A stretch of DNA of 40,651 nucleotides, taken from positions 1 through 40,651 of the forward strand of contig CAJKQX010000014.1 of NCBI GenBank assembly GCA_905202125.1, written 5' to 3'. Origin of the DNA: an uncultured Prevotella sp. GTDB lineage: Bacteria > Bacteroidota > Bacteroidia > Bacteroidales > Bacteroidaceae. This document shows positions 8,485 to 17,628 of the stretch, piece after piece; the stretch's first letter is position 1; every line of letters begins with the position of its first letter. The translations under genes were made by a program, and so were the position numbers. The notes beneath the pieces were generated by a model. It was given only the letters and a program-made list of their open reading frames with translations. It made no database searches and was not told the DNA's origin.

Positions 8485-8589
8485 ATATTTACATTAATAA
8501 TGTTGCTTTTTAAGTATTTTTTTTATTTTACTTTTTATAAAATGAGTTACTAAGATGGATTTTTTGTATTTTAAGGTATCTGATACAAA

Positions 8590-9105
8590 TTATGATTTCT
8601 TCTTATCCAGTAATTCTCCATTGTCCTCCAGATATTTAAAGAACAATTGCAGTGCTTTGCTTGTAGCAATTTCAAGATTAATGTCGCGTCCGAAATCTTC
8701 ATCCAATTTCAGAGTGATGATATTGTCGACATTGCCGCATGCCAACCATATTGTTCCGACAGGAGCTTGAGGTGTTCCTCCACCGGGACCGGCAATACCT
8801 GTTGCCGATATTGCAAAATCCACATTCAAGGTCTTTATCGCTCCTTTGACCATATCGATTGCAACCTCTTCACATACGGCTGTCTTTTCTTCGATAAGTG
8901 CCTTGCTTATTCCGAGCAGGTCTTCTTTTACATCATCGGTATATGAAATGACCCCACCCTTGAAATAATCCGAAGCTCCGGGTACGGATATGATAGCCTC
9001 AGCTATTCTTCCGCCAGTGCAACTTTCGGCTGTGCCGAGTGTGAATCCCGATTCGTAAAGATATTGCTGTATCTCTCGACTTAATACTTTTTTTTCGAAT
9101 CCCAT
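8590..9105 (-). CDS. pncC: Nicotinamide-nucleotide amidohydrolase (CinA C-terminal family)
   Basis: A 171-residue stand-alone CinA C-terminal-domain protein, the size of PncC, which deamidates NMN to nicotinate mononucleotide in NAD recycling. Diagnostic motifs are AESCTGG (26-32) and ATGIAGPGGG (101-110) followed by TPQAPVGTIW. The N-terminal molybdopterin-binding-like domain of full-length CinA is absent, which is usual for PncC. It starts seven bases after tsaD ends, so is probably the last gene of the smpB-metH-map-tsaD unit. Confidence 0.93.
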   Translation of the reverse strand: MGFEKKVLSREIQQYLYESGFTLGTAESCTGGRIAEAIISVPGASDYFKGGVISYTDDVKEDLLGISKALIEEKTAVCEEVAIDMVKGAIKTLNVDFAISATGIAGPGGGTPQAPVGTIWLACGNVDNIITLKLDEDFGRDINLEIATSKALQLFFKYLEDNGELLDKKKS

Positions 9106-9112
9106 AGTTTAT

Positions 9113-10141
9113 TTATTGAAATGTTATTTTACTGAATGCTGGTTTATCTATTGAGCAAAAATCCTTATCTTTATATTTGTAATATCCCACAACGCCTATC
9201 ATTGCAGCATTGTCGGTAGTATATCCGAACTTGGGAATGTATATGTGCCATCCGTATTTGTCCGCATGTTCACGAAAAGCATTGCGCAAACCATTGTTAG
9301 CAGAGACACCACCGGCCACCGCTACATGCTTGATACCTGTCTGCTTGACGGCCAGACGCAGTTTTTTCATCAATATGTCCACCACCGTATATTCCAGACT
9401 TGCAGCCAAATCTTCTTTATGATGCTCTATGAAGTCAGGCTCTTCGGCGCACCATTTTCTCAAATTATATAGAAATGATGTTTTCAATCCGCTGAAACTA
9501 TAATCCAGATTAGGGATATTCGGTTCGGAGAATTTGAAAGCATGCGGGTTGCCCTGACGAGCAAGACGGTCTATGATTGGGCCTCCTGGATATCCCAACC
9601 CCATGACTTTGGAACACTTGTCGATTGCTTCTCCGGCGGCATCGTCAATGGTTTGTCCCAAAACTTCCATATCGTTGTAAGCATTAATCTTGACTATCTG
9701 CGAATTACCGCCACTTACGAGCAGACAGAGAAACGGTAACGGAGGTACCGGATTGTCATTGTCCTTTTCTCGAATGAAATGTGCCATAACATGTCCTTGC
9801 AGATGATTGACATCAATCAGCGGAATGCCCAGACTGCATGCGAATCCTTTTGTAAAGCTAACACCCACAAGCAACGACCCCATCAAGCCAGGGCCGCGAG
9901 TGAAAGCAACGGCAGAGATGTCTTCTTTTTTTATTCCGGCACGTTTCAACGCCTCACTCACCACAGGAACAATGTTTTGCTGATGAGCACGCGATGCAAG
10001 TTCGGGAACGACACCTCCGTAGGCCTCATGCACACTTTGAGATGCGGTGACATTGCTCAGCAATATGTCATTACACAATACTGCGGCGGATGTATCATCA
10101 CAACTGCTTTCGATTCCCAATATATAAATATCCTTAGTCAT
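9113..10141 (-). CDS. tsaD: tRNA N6-adenosine threonylcarbamoyltransferase
   Basis: A 342-residue Kae1/TsaD protein that transfers threonylcarbamoyl to A37 of ANN-decoding tRNAs with TsaB and TsaE. ATG at 10141 (MTKDIYILGIESSCDDTSAA) matches the conserved family start; an in-frame start at 10222 would add 27 residues overlapping map and is rejected. The metal-binding HxxxH is visible as H113 and H117 in VNHLQGHVMAH. GLMGSLLVG and VAGGVSANNGLR are the other ASKHA-fold landmarks. Gaps to map (26 bases) and pncC (7 bases) suggest co-transcription. Confidence 0.96.
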   Translation of the reverse strand: MTKDIYILGIESSCDDTSAAVLCNDILLSNVTASQSVHEAYGGVVPELASRAHQQNIVPVVSEALKRAGIKKEDISAVAFTRGPGLMGSLLVGVSFTKGFACSLGIPLIDVNHLQGHVMAHFIREKDNDNPVPPLPFLCLLVSGGNSQIVKINAYNDMEVLGQTIDDAAGEAIDKCSKVMGLGYPGGPIIDRLARQGNPHAFKFSEPNIPNLDYSFSGLKTSFLYNLRKWCAEEPDFIEHHKEDLAASLEYTVVDILMKKLRLAVKQTGIKHVAVAGGVSANNGLRNAFREHADKYGWHIYIPKFGYTTDNAAMIGVVGYYKYKDKDFCSIDKPAFSKITFQ

Positions 10142-10167
10142 AAGTCCGAAATTAATGATTAAAAAAA

Positions 10168-11031
10168 TCAATGAGACAATATTTCGACGCCGTGCTCGGT
10201 CATGAGAAAAGTGTGTTCCCACTGGGCACTTGGCAATTCATCGCCGGTGATTACCTCCCAGCCATACGCATCGTCGGCATCAATAAACACTTCCCATGTG
10301 CCCATGTTTATCATTGGTTCGATGGTGAAAACCATACCGGGCACAAGAAGCATGCCTTGTCCTCTTCGACCGACATGAACCACGTCGGGCTGTTCATGGA
10401 ACTTGAGTCCCACACCGTGTCCGCACAAATCGCGAACCACTCCGTAATGATACTTATCGGCGTGTTTCTTTATTGCATGACCGATATCGCCTACAAATCC
10501 GAACGGTTTGGCTGCTTCGGCTCCAATCTCAAGGCATTCTTTGGCCACCCTTACCAGTTGTTCTTTCTCGGGAGAGGTCTTGCCGATGACGAACATTCTG
10601 GAAGCATCGGCATAATAGCCGTCGAGTATTGTCGTGAAATCCACATTGATGATATCGCCTTCGTCCAACACATCGTCTACTTTCGGGATTCCATGACATA
10701 CCACCTCGTTGATGCTCGTGCAGACACTCTTGGGAAAACCTTCATAATTCAGACAAGCAGGTGTTCCGCCGTGAGATGTGCAATAATCATAGCATATCTT
10801 GTCTATTTCCAATGTATTCATGCCGGCACATATGTGCTTTTCCACCTCATCCAGTACTTCCGTATTTAAAACGCCGCTACGACGTATGCCTTCTATCTGT
10901 TCGGGAGTTTTGATAAGGTCTCTTGACGGAACCTCCTTGCCTTTGTTCTCCCAATACATCACCTGCTTGTCAAGCTCGGTGATTTCCTGACCCGACAAAC
11001 AATGCCAGACTCTTTTTTTTCTAAATACCAT
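10168..11031 (-). CDS. map: Methionine aminopeptidase, type I
   Basis: A 287-residue peptidase removing initiator methionine from new proteins. The five metal ligands are all present: D131 (NVDF), D142 (ADASRMF), H205 (CGHGVG), E238 (TIEPM) and E272 (WEHT); H113 (VCHGIP) is the substrate-contacting histidine. The N-terminal extension of about 40 residues, before RDLIKTPEQIEGIR, makes it slightly longer than the E. coli enzyme (264 residues). The extension contains WHCLSGQE but no full zinc finger. It lies between metH and tsaD. Confidence 0.96.
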   Translation of the reverse strand: MVFRKKRVWHCLSGQEITELDKQVMYWENKGKEVPSRDLIKTPEQIEGIRRSGVLNTEVLDEVEKHICAGMNTLEIDKICYDYCTSHGGTPACLNYEGFPKSVCTSINEVVCHGIPKVDDVLDEGDIINVDFTTILDGYYADASRMFVIGKTSPEKEQLVRVAKECLEIGAEAAKPFGFVGDIGHAIKKHADKYHYGVVRDLCGHGVGLKFHEQPDVVHVGRRGQGMLLVPGMVFTIEPMINMGTWEVFIDADDAYGWEVITGDELPSAQWEHTFLMTEHGVEILSH

Positions 11032-11068
11032 ATATTTGAAATTTACTCGTTCAGTATATCTTTTTATA

Positions 11069-13819
11069 TTAATCGAAAATATTCAACTTGTTTTTTCTTG
11101 CCTCATCAATGGATACTGTCGGTTGTTTCTTATTCGATTGATATGCAAGTCGCATGTTCTGATATTTCGTTTTCAACTCTTCTATAAATTTGTTTCGCGT
11201 CTTCTCGTTGAGCAGTTGGGATGCTACGACAGGGTTCTGTGATGCGTCTTTCACCCAAACAACGACACCTTCGTAAAGCGTATCGACCCTAAGAGCCACG
11301 TACAGCTCACTTGTTGCCGCGCCGCCAATCATTACCGGGATATCAAGACCGGCCGTCCTCATCTCTCTCACAACCGTTCTCATCTCTTCAAGACTGGGCG
11401 TGATAAGACCGCTCAGGCATACAATGTCCACCTTCTCGTCAATAGCTGTCTTGACGATATGCTCGGCCGGGATCATAACTCCCATATCAATAATCTGATA
11501 TCCATTGCATGCCATCACCACGGATGCTATGTTCTTTCCTATATCATGGACATCACCTTTAACAGTGGCGAACAATATCTTTCCTGAAATCTTGTCATCC
11601 ATACTGCTGTCGGACAACATGTATGGTTCGAGAAAGGATATCGCCTTTTTCATTGTACGGGCCGTCTTCACCACCTGAGGGAGAAACATCTTGCCTTCGC
11701 CAAATAGTTCTCCCACCTTGTTCATGCCGCTGAGCAAATATTGTTCGATAATATCCATCGGACTGACGCCTGACGCCACGGCACCGGTGAGATCTTGTTC
11801 CAGAAATTCGGATATGCCGTTGACCATTGCATATTCCAAACGATCACCTATCGGTTGTGTTCTCCATTGAGGCAAATCATTGGAAACAGTATTACCATCT
11901 GAATTTTGCGCTTGATTTTTCAAGTTCATCGCAAGTTCCACGAGTCGGCTTTGCGCGTCCGGATCGCGATTGAGCACTACATCTTCTATAGTGCGCACAT
12001 GCTCTTCGGGTATCTCCTCGTAGTGAAGCATCGTCGAGGGATTGACAATGCCCATGTCCATGCCATTTTCCCTGGCATGATGCAGGAACACTGCATGCAT
12101 GGCCTCGCGGATATAGTTATGTCCCCTGAAGGCAAACGACAGATTGCTCACTCCCCCACTGACATGGGCTCCCGGCAGATTGGTATGTATCCATCGCGTG
12201 GCACGTATGAAATCGACGGCATAATTATTGTGTTCGTCCATTCCGGTGGCAATAGTCAGGATATTTGGGTCAAAAATAATGTCTGACGGACTGATACCCA
12301 CCTTTTCGGTGAGCAATCGGTAGGCTCTCGACGCTATGTCGATGCGATGTTGATAATCGGTGGCTTGTCCTTTTTCATCAAAACACATGACGACAACAGC
12401 TGCTCCGTAACGTTTCACATCTGCCGCATGTCGGAGAAATGTTTCTTCTCCGTTCTTAAGCGAGATGGAATTGACGACGCATTTGCCTTGCGCACATTTC
12501 AATCCGGCCAAAACGACATTCCAATCCGATGAATCTATCATTATAGGAACCCTGGCTATATCGGGCTCGGAGGCTATGAGATTGAGGAATGTGGTCATCT
12601 CCTCTTCTGCATCGAGCAAACCGTCATCCATATTGACATCGATAATCTTTGCCCCGTCTGCTATTTGCTTGCGGGCTATCCCGAGTGTCTCATCATATTT
12701 TTTCTCCTTTATCAGACGCAGGAATTTTCTTGACCCGGCCACGTTACATCTCTCGCCGACACAAACGAAACCGCCTGCTGCATCAAGTTCGAAAGTGTCC
12801 AAACCGCTAAGTTGCAACTTATCCGCAAACGGTTTGGGCTCATATCCTTTCTTTCCGGCTACCAATGATGAGAATTTGGATATGTATTCTTCGGTAGTGC
12901 CGCAACAGCCGCCGATGATATTGACAACAGCCCCGTCCACCAAGTTCTTCATCTCTTTGGTCATCATCTCCGGCGTATCATCGTATTGCCCCAGGGCATT
13001 AGGTATGCCGGCATTGGGATAAGCACTAATATAATAAGGTGAAATCTGGGCGAGCTTTTTGATATACGGCAACATCTGCCGGGCGCCGAACGAACAGTTG
13101 AATCCCACAGACATGACGGGCAATCCACGCATGCTGACAAGAAAGGCATCCATCGTCTGTCCGGCAAGCATACGTCCTGCGACATCGTTGATGGTCACGC
13201 TGAGCATCAATGGCAACTCCTTGCCTGCGGCTTTCATGGCATCGACAGCGGCCAGTGCCGCCGCCTTTGCATTGAGCGTATCGAATATCGTTTCGAGGAG
13301 AATAGTGTCGACTCCGCCTCTTATCAACGCCACGGCTTGTTCGAGATAAGCGTCGTACAACATGTCGAACGTGATGTTCCTGAATGCGGGATTGACTATA
13401 TCAGGACTGATGGAGCATGCTTTTGACGTGGGTCCCATCGATCCGGCCACGAATCGCGGTTTGTCGTTCGTGGAGTATTCATCGGCTATGGTCCGGGCTA
13501 TTCGTGCTCCCTCGTAAGCCATCGTAGAAGCTTGCCGTTCCAGTCCGTAGTCGGCCTGAGATATGCGCTGACTGCTGAATGTATTGGTTGTGATAATGTC
13601 GGCACCGGCTTCGAGGTATTTACGATGAATGTCCGTGATGACGTCAGGACGGGTGATATTGAGCACATCGTTGTTGCCTTTCAGTTCGACGGCAGACTCC
13701 CTAAACTTTTTGCCTCTGAAATCAGTATCACCCAATGCACGCCTTTGTATCATGGTGCCCATTGCACCATCCAACACAAGGATACGTTCATCGATAATAT
13801 CTTTTATGCTCATAATCAT
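11069..13819 (-). CDS. metH: Cobalamin-dependent methionine synthase, lacking the activation domain
   Basis: A 916-residue MetH. The homocysteine domain begins with LDGAMGTMIQ and carries the zinc cysteines C242 (NCSFG) and C305/C306 (GGCCGTT). The pterin (methyl-THF) domain follows from about 340, then the B12 cap helix region, then the B12 domain with GDVHDIG in which H758 is the lower cobalt ligand. The protein ends at ARKNKLNIFD, where E. coli MetH (1227 residues) continues into the AdoMet-binding reactivation domain, so reductive reactivation must be supplied in trans. I believe this short form is usual in Bacteroides relatives. ATG at 13819 overlaps the smpB stop as ATGA; ATG at 13813 is an alternative. 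Confidence 0.96.
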   Translation of the reverse strand: MIMSIKDIIDERILVLDGAMGTMIQRRALGDTDFRGKKFRESAVELKGNNDVLNITRPDVITDIHRKYLEAGADIITTNTFSSQRISQADYGLERQASTMAYEGARIARTIADEYSTNDKPRFVAGSMGPTSKACSISPDIVNPAFRNITFDMLYDAYLEQAVALIRGGVDTILLETIFDTLNAKAAALAAVDAMKAAGKELPLMLSVTINDVAGRMLAGQTMDAFLVSMRGLPVMSVGFNCSFGARQMLPYIKKLAQISPYYISAYPNAGIPNALGQYDDTPEMMTKEMKNLVDGAVVNIIGGCCGTTEEYISKFSSLVAGKKGYEPKPFADKLQLSGLDTFELDAAGGFVCVGERCNVAGSRKFLRLIKEKKYDETLGIARKQIADGAKIIDVNMDDGLLDAEEEMTTFLNLIASEPDIARVPIMIDSSDWNVVLAGLKCAQGKCVVNSISLKNGEETFLRHAADVKRYGAAVVVMCFDEKGQATDYQHRIDIASRAYRLLTEKVGISPSDIIFDPNILTIATGMDEHNNYAVDFIRATRWIHTNLPGAHVSGGVSNLSFAFRGHNYIREAMHAVFLHHARENGMDMGIVNPSTMLHYEEIPEEHVRTIEDVVLNRDPDAQSRLVELAMNLKNQAQNSDGNTVSNDLPQWRTQPIGDRLEYAMVNGISEFLEQDLTGAVASGVSPMDIIEQYLLSGMNKVGELFGEGKMFLPQVVKTARTMKKAISFLEPYMLSDSSMDDKISGKILFATVKGDVHDIGKNIASVVMACNGYQIIDMGVMIPAEHIVKTAIDEKVDIVCLSGLITPSLEEMRTVVREMRTAGLDIPVMIGGAATSELYVALRVDTLYEGVVVWVKDASQNPVVASQLLNEKTRNKFIEELKTKYQNMRLAYQSNKKQPTVSIDEARKNKLNIFD

Positions 13820-14295
13820 CGGTTTTTCATTGCGCGGTCCATTTCCCGACGGTCCTCTTTTTCTTTCAAGGTCTGACGTTTGTCAAACTCTTTCTTACCT
13901 TTACACAATGCGATGTCCACCTTTGCACGGCCTTTGTCGTCGATAAATATGAGGATGGGAACGATGGTGTATCCTGCCTGCTTGGTTGCGCTTTGCAGTT
14001 TGTATATTTCCTTCTTGTTCAACAAGAGTTTTCTATCACGTTTGCTCTCGTGATTATTGTACGAACCATAGAAATAAGGAGACACGTTCATGCCTTTGAC
14101 CCATATTTCGCCGTTGTTAATGTAACAAAAGGTGTCAACAAGACTTGCTTTGCCCTGTCTTATCGATTTTATCTCTGTTCCTGTCAATACAATTCCCGCA
14201 GTGTAAATGTCCACAAAGAAATATTCGAACGATGCTTTCTTGTTTCTTATATTTACGGGACTTTTTTTTCTTAACAGTTCTTCTTCCTTATTCAT
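13816..14295 (-). CDS. smpB: SsrA-binding protein SmpB
   Basis: A 159-residue trans-translation factor that carries tmRNA to stalled ribosomes. Conserved landmarks include NKKASFEYFF, then GIVLTGTEIKSIRQGKASL, DTFCYINNGEIWV, PYFYGSYNNH, RDRKLLL and the basic tail KGKKEFDKRQTLKEKE. The start overlaps the end of the upstream DMP19-like gene by eight bases and its stop overlaps metH, so translation is probably coupled through the three genes. Confidence 0.96.
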   Translation of the reverse strand: MNKEEELLRKKSPVNIRNKKASFEYFFVDIYTAGIVLTGTEIKSIRQGKASLVDTFCYINNGEIWVKGMNVSPYFYGSYNNHESKRDRKLLLNKKEIYKLQSATKQAGYTIVPILIFIDDKGRAKVDIALCKGKKEFDKRQTLKEKEDRREMDRAMKNR

Positions 14296-14806
14296 CGGTA
14301 TTCTTTTCTATTTCGGCAAAATCGCTCAGATTATCATCCACATATTGTGCCATGAGCGATGTCCATTCTTCCTCGTTTTCAACAAATTCGTCATCGAAAT
14401 CGTCAAACTCGGGATATTTCTCAAACATCATCATGAACTCTTCGTCTGTGCACTCCTTTTGTATTTCGTCCTTGTATTTGAGATAAAGCGGTTTGGCGTT
14501 GTATATGAGTTTGGCGAGGTCGCGCATTCCCCATGATTTAACAACCCTTGCAAACGGATTCATAAAGATGAAGCCGCCATAACCATTATAAATCAATTGT
14601 ATGAATCCGCCGTCCATGACCTCGTCACGGAGTGTCTCGTAAGCAAGAAGCGTGAGCTGACCGGCATTCAGCTCAGCCATTGTCTCTGCTGTGAGTTCGC
14701 CTCCGACAGATGCTTTGATGGCATCGGTGAATACTTTGAGAAAAGCATCCATACCTTCTTGTACGGCACTTACGATATCCGATTCTTTTACAATCACCTT
14801 GTTCAT
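14288..14806 (-). CDS. DMP19/DUF4375-like acidic protein
   Basis: A 172-residue acidic protein. The middle (QLTLLAYETLRDEVMDGGF, IQLIYNGYGG, then NPFARVVKSWG) fits DUF4375, whose Neisseria member DMP19 is a DNA-mimic that binds a transcription factor. The C-terminal third is strongly acidic (FDDFDDEFVENEEEW). Whether this protein mimics DNA is unknown; many DUF4375 members are uncharacterised. It is the first gene after the promoter at 14839-14871 and overlaps smpB. Confidence 0.78.
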   Translation of the reverse strand: MNKVIVKESDIVSAVQEGMDAFLKVFTDAIKASVGGELTAETMAELNAGQLTLLAYETLRDEVMDGGFIQLIYNGYGGFIFMNPFARVVKSWGMRDLAKLIYNAKPLYLKYKDEIQKECTDEEFMMMFEKYPEFDDFDDEFVENEEEWTSLMAQYVDDNLSDFAEIEKNTDE

Positions 14807-14838
14807 GGTTTCACCTCTTATTATAATATACTAATCTG

Positions 14839-14871
14839 CAAAGTTACAATAAAAAATCAATATTACTCAAT
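14839..14871 (-). promoter_or_regulatory. Probable promoter of DMP19-smpB-metH unit
   Basis: TAACTTTG (14839-14846 on minus) matches TAnnTTTG; the upstream box is ATTG (14868-14871) 21 bases away, three of four bases. Predicted start near 14832, leader of about 26 bases. Confidence 0.6.
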
Positions 14872-14926
14872 ATGCGCTGAAAAATGAATGGCAGAATATG
14901 ATATTACCATTTCTACCCGCGTGATA

Positions 14927-15649
14927 TCAAATACGCAACAGGAGCTGAGCCATTGCTACTGCTGTCAGTCCGGCGGTCTCTGTGCGTAGTCGGCTCTTGC
15001 CCAACGACACAGAGACAAAGCCATGGTCGATGGCCATACGCACTTCGTCGATAGAGAAATCGCCTTCGGGACCTATCATGATGGTAATGTCCTCGTCCGT
15101 GCCCGACATATTGATGTGTTCCCACAGGTCGTGACGCCCAATCTCGTTGTAGCAATGGGCGATGTATTTGCGCCCTGTGATGGGAAGATTGACGAAATCG
15201 CCGAACGTGGTGAGCGGATTGACTATCGATTTCCACGGCTTGCGGCTCTGTTTCATTGCGGACACGACAATCCGTTCCATGCGGTCGGTGCGTATGGACT
15301 TGCGCTCGGAGAAGGCGCAATTGAGGAATGTGAGCTCATCAAACCCTATCTCCGTGATTTTTTCGGCCATCCACTCCACCCTGTCCGTCATCTTGGTCGG
15401 AGCGATGGCGAGATGGATGCGCCGCTGCCAGTCTTTCTCCTTGTCGATGACCTCTTTAATATCATACATACAATGCTTGGACGAGGCCACGGTCACCTCG
15501 GCCCTGAAAAAATGTCCTTCGCCATCCATCAGGAATATCTCGTCACCTCCTTTGAGTCTGAGTACTCTTGTGGCATGTGTTGCCTCATCTACGGGCAGTT
15601 CTATGGCGTCTGCCGCCCCCGGTACATAAAAAAATCTTGTCTCTTTCAT
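14927..15649 (-). CDS. rsmE: 16S rRNA (uracil-1498-N3)-methyltransferase
   Basis: A 240-residue SPOUT methyltransferase that methylates U1498 of 16S rRNA. The knotted SAM-binding part has IGPEGDF (192-198) and LGKSRLRTETA (216-226), where families usually read LGxRILRTETA. The N-terminal PUA-like domain starts MKETRFFYVPG. The start overlaps the stop of the DUF151 gene by four bases. Confidence 0.95.
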   Translation of the reverse strand: MKETRFFYVPGAADAIELPVDEATHATRVLRLKGGDEIFLMDGEGHFFRAEVTVASSKHCMYDIKEVIDKEKDWQRRIHLAIAPTKMTDRVEWMAEKITEIGFDELTFLNCAFSERKSIRTDRMERIVVSAMKQSRKPWKSIVNPLTTFGDFVNLPITGRKYIAHCYNEIGRHDLWEHINMSGTDEDITIMIGPEGDFSIDEVRMAIDHGFVSVSLGKSRLRTETAGLTAVAMAQLLLRI

Positions 15650-16212
15650 TGAATTTCCGTTTGGGATGATTGGTTTGACTGCTGCCGGCGCTGCTGTTCG
15701 TTCCTGATTTGCGATGCCAGTTCATAATTCTCCGATTGTATCGCCTTGTCCAAAGCGTCTTGCAACATGGCGTTGCTGATGGTGTTTATGGGAATGGACA
15801 GCCCCTGTCGGCCACTGCAATAAGGCACACTCTGTCGTCGGTACAATTCGTTTTCGACATAAAGGGGCACATCGCTTATGAACGACAGCAACACGGCATC
15901 GCTTATTCTTATGGATGCCGACTGATTGGTATTCTCATTGCAAAGGACGGCATTGTATTGTCCGTCTGTCACACTATGTATTATGACCCGCAATCCGTCA
16001 TCTTCGGGATGCATGAACCTGAGTAGCACCTCAGGCAAGAGCTTGTTGACGACAGGCGCGCCTGACATTCGCAGGGCAAACTGATATCTTGTGTGGTCAT
16101 CGCACACTATTGATATCTGGCGTTCCTCCGTTTTGTCCGTCAAAACGATGATGCACATGTCCGAACCGACAATGTCGGATATATTCTTGAATACCAAGCG
16201 GGTCAGATTCAT
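15646..16212 (-). CDS. DUF151 (bifunctional nuclease) family protein with UVR-like tail
   Basis: A 188-residue protein starting at ATG 16212, one base after the nupG stop region; a start at 16287 would overlap nupG deeply and is not used. The N-terminal 130 residues have the DUF151 pattern (LTDKTEERQISIVCDD, RYQFALRM..P..NKLLPEVLLRF, ISDAVLLSFISDVPLYVENEL written as separate patches). The plant and bacterial members are called bifunctional nucleases (DNase and RNase), but the activity of bacterial relatives is poorly known. Near the C-terminus, DALDKAIQSENYELASQIRNE resembles the UvrB/UvrC interaction motif in spacing. A glutamine-rich end follows. Confidence 0.85.
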   Translation of the reverse strand: MNLTRLVFKNISDIVGSDMCIIVLTDKTEERQISIVCDDHTRYQFALRMSGAPVVNKLLPEVLLRFMHPEDDGLRVIIHSVTDGQYNAVLCNENTNQSASIRISDAVLLSFISDVPLYVENELYRRQSVPYCSGRQGLSIPINTISNAMLQDALDKAIQSENYELASQIRNEQQRRQQSNQSSQTEIQ

Positions 16213-16213
16213 C

Positions 16214-17533
16214 TTATTGTTGGGTTTTCTTTTCAGACTTAAATATGAGTGCAAACGACAGACCCACGAGCAATGAGAATCCGGCAAAAATCATCCAGCA
16301 CGTTTGCCAGTCGCCCAAAAGATACGGCCCTTCCCACCGGCAATAGTGATTGACCACCTCACCTGCGGCGAGTGTACCTATCGTCGCACCCAGACCATTG
16401 GTCATAAGCATGAAGAGGCCCTGAGCAGAGGCCTTGATACCGTCATCACATTTCTGATCTACAAACATGGCTCCCGACACATTGAAGAAATCGAAGGCTA
16501 CTCCATAAACGACACATGAGAGGATAAACAATATCACACCGGGCATAGCGGGATTGCCAAGTCCGAAGAATCCGAATCGCAACACCCATGCGAACATGGC
16601 AATGAGCATGACAGTCTTGATACCGAAACGCTTGAGGAAGAAGGGTATCATCAGGATACACAGGGCTTCGCTGATTTGAGACAACGATGTGAGCAGTGTG
16701 GCGTTGTTGGCGGCAAACGACATACGCACGCTCTCTATCGCGCTGCCCTTGAAACTGGTGATGAATGGTCCGGCAAAACTATTGGTCACCTGCAGAGACA
16801 TACCTAAGAGCGTGGAGAAGATGAAGAACAATGCCATGCGTTTGTTCCTGAAAAGCCTGAAGGCATTAAGGCCCAACATCTCGGTCAGCGAAGAGGATGA
16901 CTTCTTTGTCAACATGCATTGTGGCAACGTCAGACAATACAAGAATAGTACGAGGCTCAACAGTCCCGACACAAAGAACTGCATATATGTGTACTGAAAC
17001 TTATGGGCATCCTCGGCAAGGGTGAAAGAGAACACGCCATCGTTGAGTGTGGCACAATTGACAAACCACATGGAGACAATGAATCCCACGGTTCCAAACA
17101 CGCGTATCGGCGGAAAATCGCGCACGGTGTCTTTACCGTTGTCTTTGAGAATGGTGAATGCCGTGGTGTTGGACAGGGCCAACGTGGGCATATAGAAGGC
17201 CACACTGAGCGTATACATTGCTATGAAAAGACTCTTGTCCGGTATCTCGTTGCCAAACCCTGCCGAAAATCCGATATATCCACATGCCAACATCGAGACG
17301 CCCGCAACCAAATGGCAAAAGCCCAAAAGACGTTGAGGCTGGATATACTTGTCACCGACAATACCTATCAAGGTGGGCATAAAGATTGAAACAATACCTT
17401 GAATGGCATAAAACCATGATATCTGAGCGCCGAGTCCGGCCGCTCCGAGATAATTTCCCATACATGTCAGATAAGCTCCCCAAACTGCAAATTCGAGAAA
17501 GTTCATCAATATCAGGCGTATCTTCAAATTCAT
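16214..17533 (-). CDS. nupG: Nucleoside:H+ symporter, MFS NupG-like
   Basis: A 439-residue membrane protein with about 12 predicted helices, matching the NupG/XapB branch of the major facilitator superfamily, which imports nucleosides with protons. The N-terminus (MNLKIRLILMNFLEFAVWG) and the WFYAIQGIVSIFMPTLIGIVGD segment (stated here in two halves: WFYAIQGIVS and MPTLIGIVGDKY) are typical. Its own consensus promoter lies 25-55 bases upstream; the DUF151 and rsmE genes follow without gaps, so three unrelated functions share a transcript. Confidence 0.9.
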   Translation of the reverse strand: MNLKIRLILMNFLEFAVWGAYLTCMGNYLGAAGLGAQISWFYAIQGIVSIFMPTLIGIVGDKYIQPQRLLGFCHLVAGVSMLACGYIGFSAGFGNEIPDKSLFIAMYTLSVAFYMPTLALSNTTAFTILKDNGKDTVRDFPPIRVFGTVGFIVSMWFVNCATLNDGVFSFTLAEDAHKFQYTYMQFFVSGLLSLVLFLYCLTLPQCMLTKKSSSSLTEMLGLNAFRLFRNKRMALFFIFSTLLGMSLQVTNSFAGPFITSFKGSAIESVRMSFAANNATLLTSLSQISEALCILMIPFFLKRFGIKTVMLIAMFAWVLRFGFFGLGNPAMPGVILFILSCVVYGVAFDFFNVSGAMFVDQKCDDGIKASAQGLFMLMTNGLGATIGTLAAGEVVNHYCRWEGPYLLGDWQTCWMIFAGFSLLVGLSFALIFKSEKKTQQ

Positions 17534-17557
17534 ATTTTTATAGATTTAAATTTTTAG

Positions 17558-17588
17558 CAAAGATAACACAAATCTGAGTAAATACAAA
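17558..17588 (-). promoter_or_regulatory. Promoter of nupG operon
   Basis: TTTG (17585-17588), 19 bases, TATCTTTG (17558-17565) on the minus strand: exact consensus. Predicted start near 17551 leaves a leader of only about 17 bases. Confidence 0.8.
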
Positions 17589-17608
17589 TGAAATGACGAT
17601 ATTTTTAG

Positions 17609-17620
17609 TCTCTTAAGAGA
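17609..17620. promoter_or_regulatory. 12-bp perfect palindrome upstream of nupG promoter
   Basis: TCTCTTAAGAGA is a perfect palindrome centred about 27 bases upstream of the -33 box of the nupG promoter. Its position would suit an activator or operator site; there is no direct evidence of binding. Confidence 0.35.
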
Positions 17621-17628
17621 TATCTTAA

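Noticed and set aside
10142..10222. 27-residue N-terminal extension of TsaD
   Set aside because: It overlaps the map gene and is absent from the family; ATG 10141 begins at the conserved N-terminus.
16213..16287. 25-residue extension of the DUF151 protein
   Set aside because: It lies inside nupG and has no family similarity; ATG 16212 directly follows the nupG stop.
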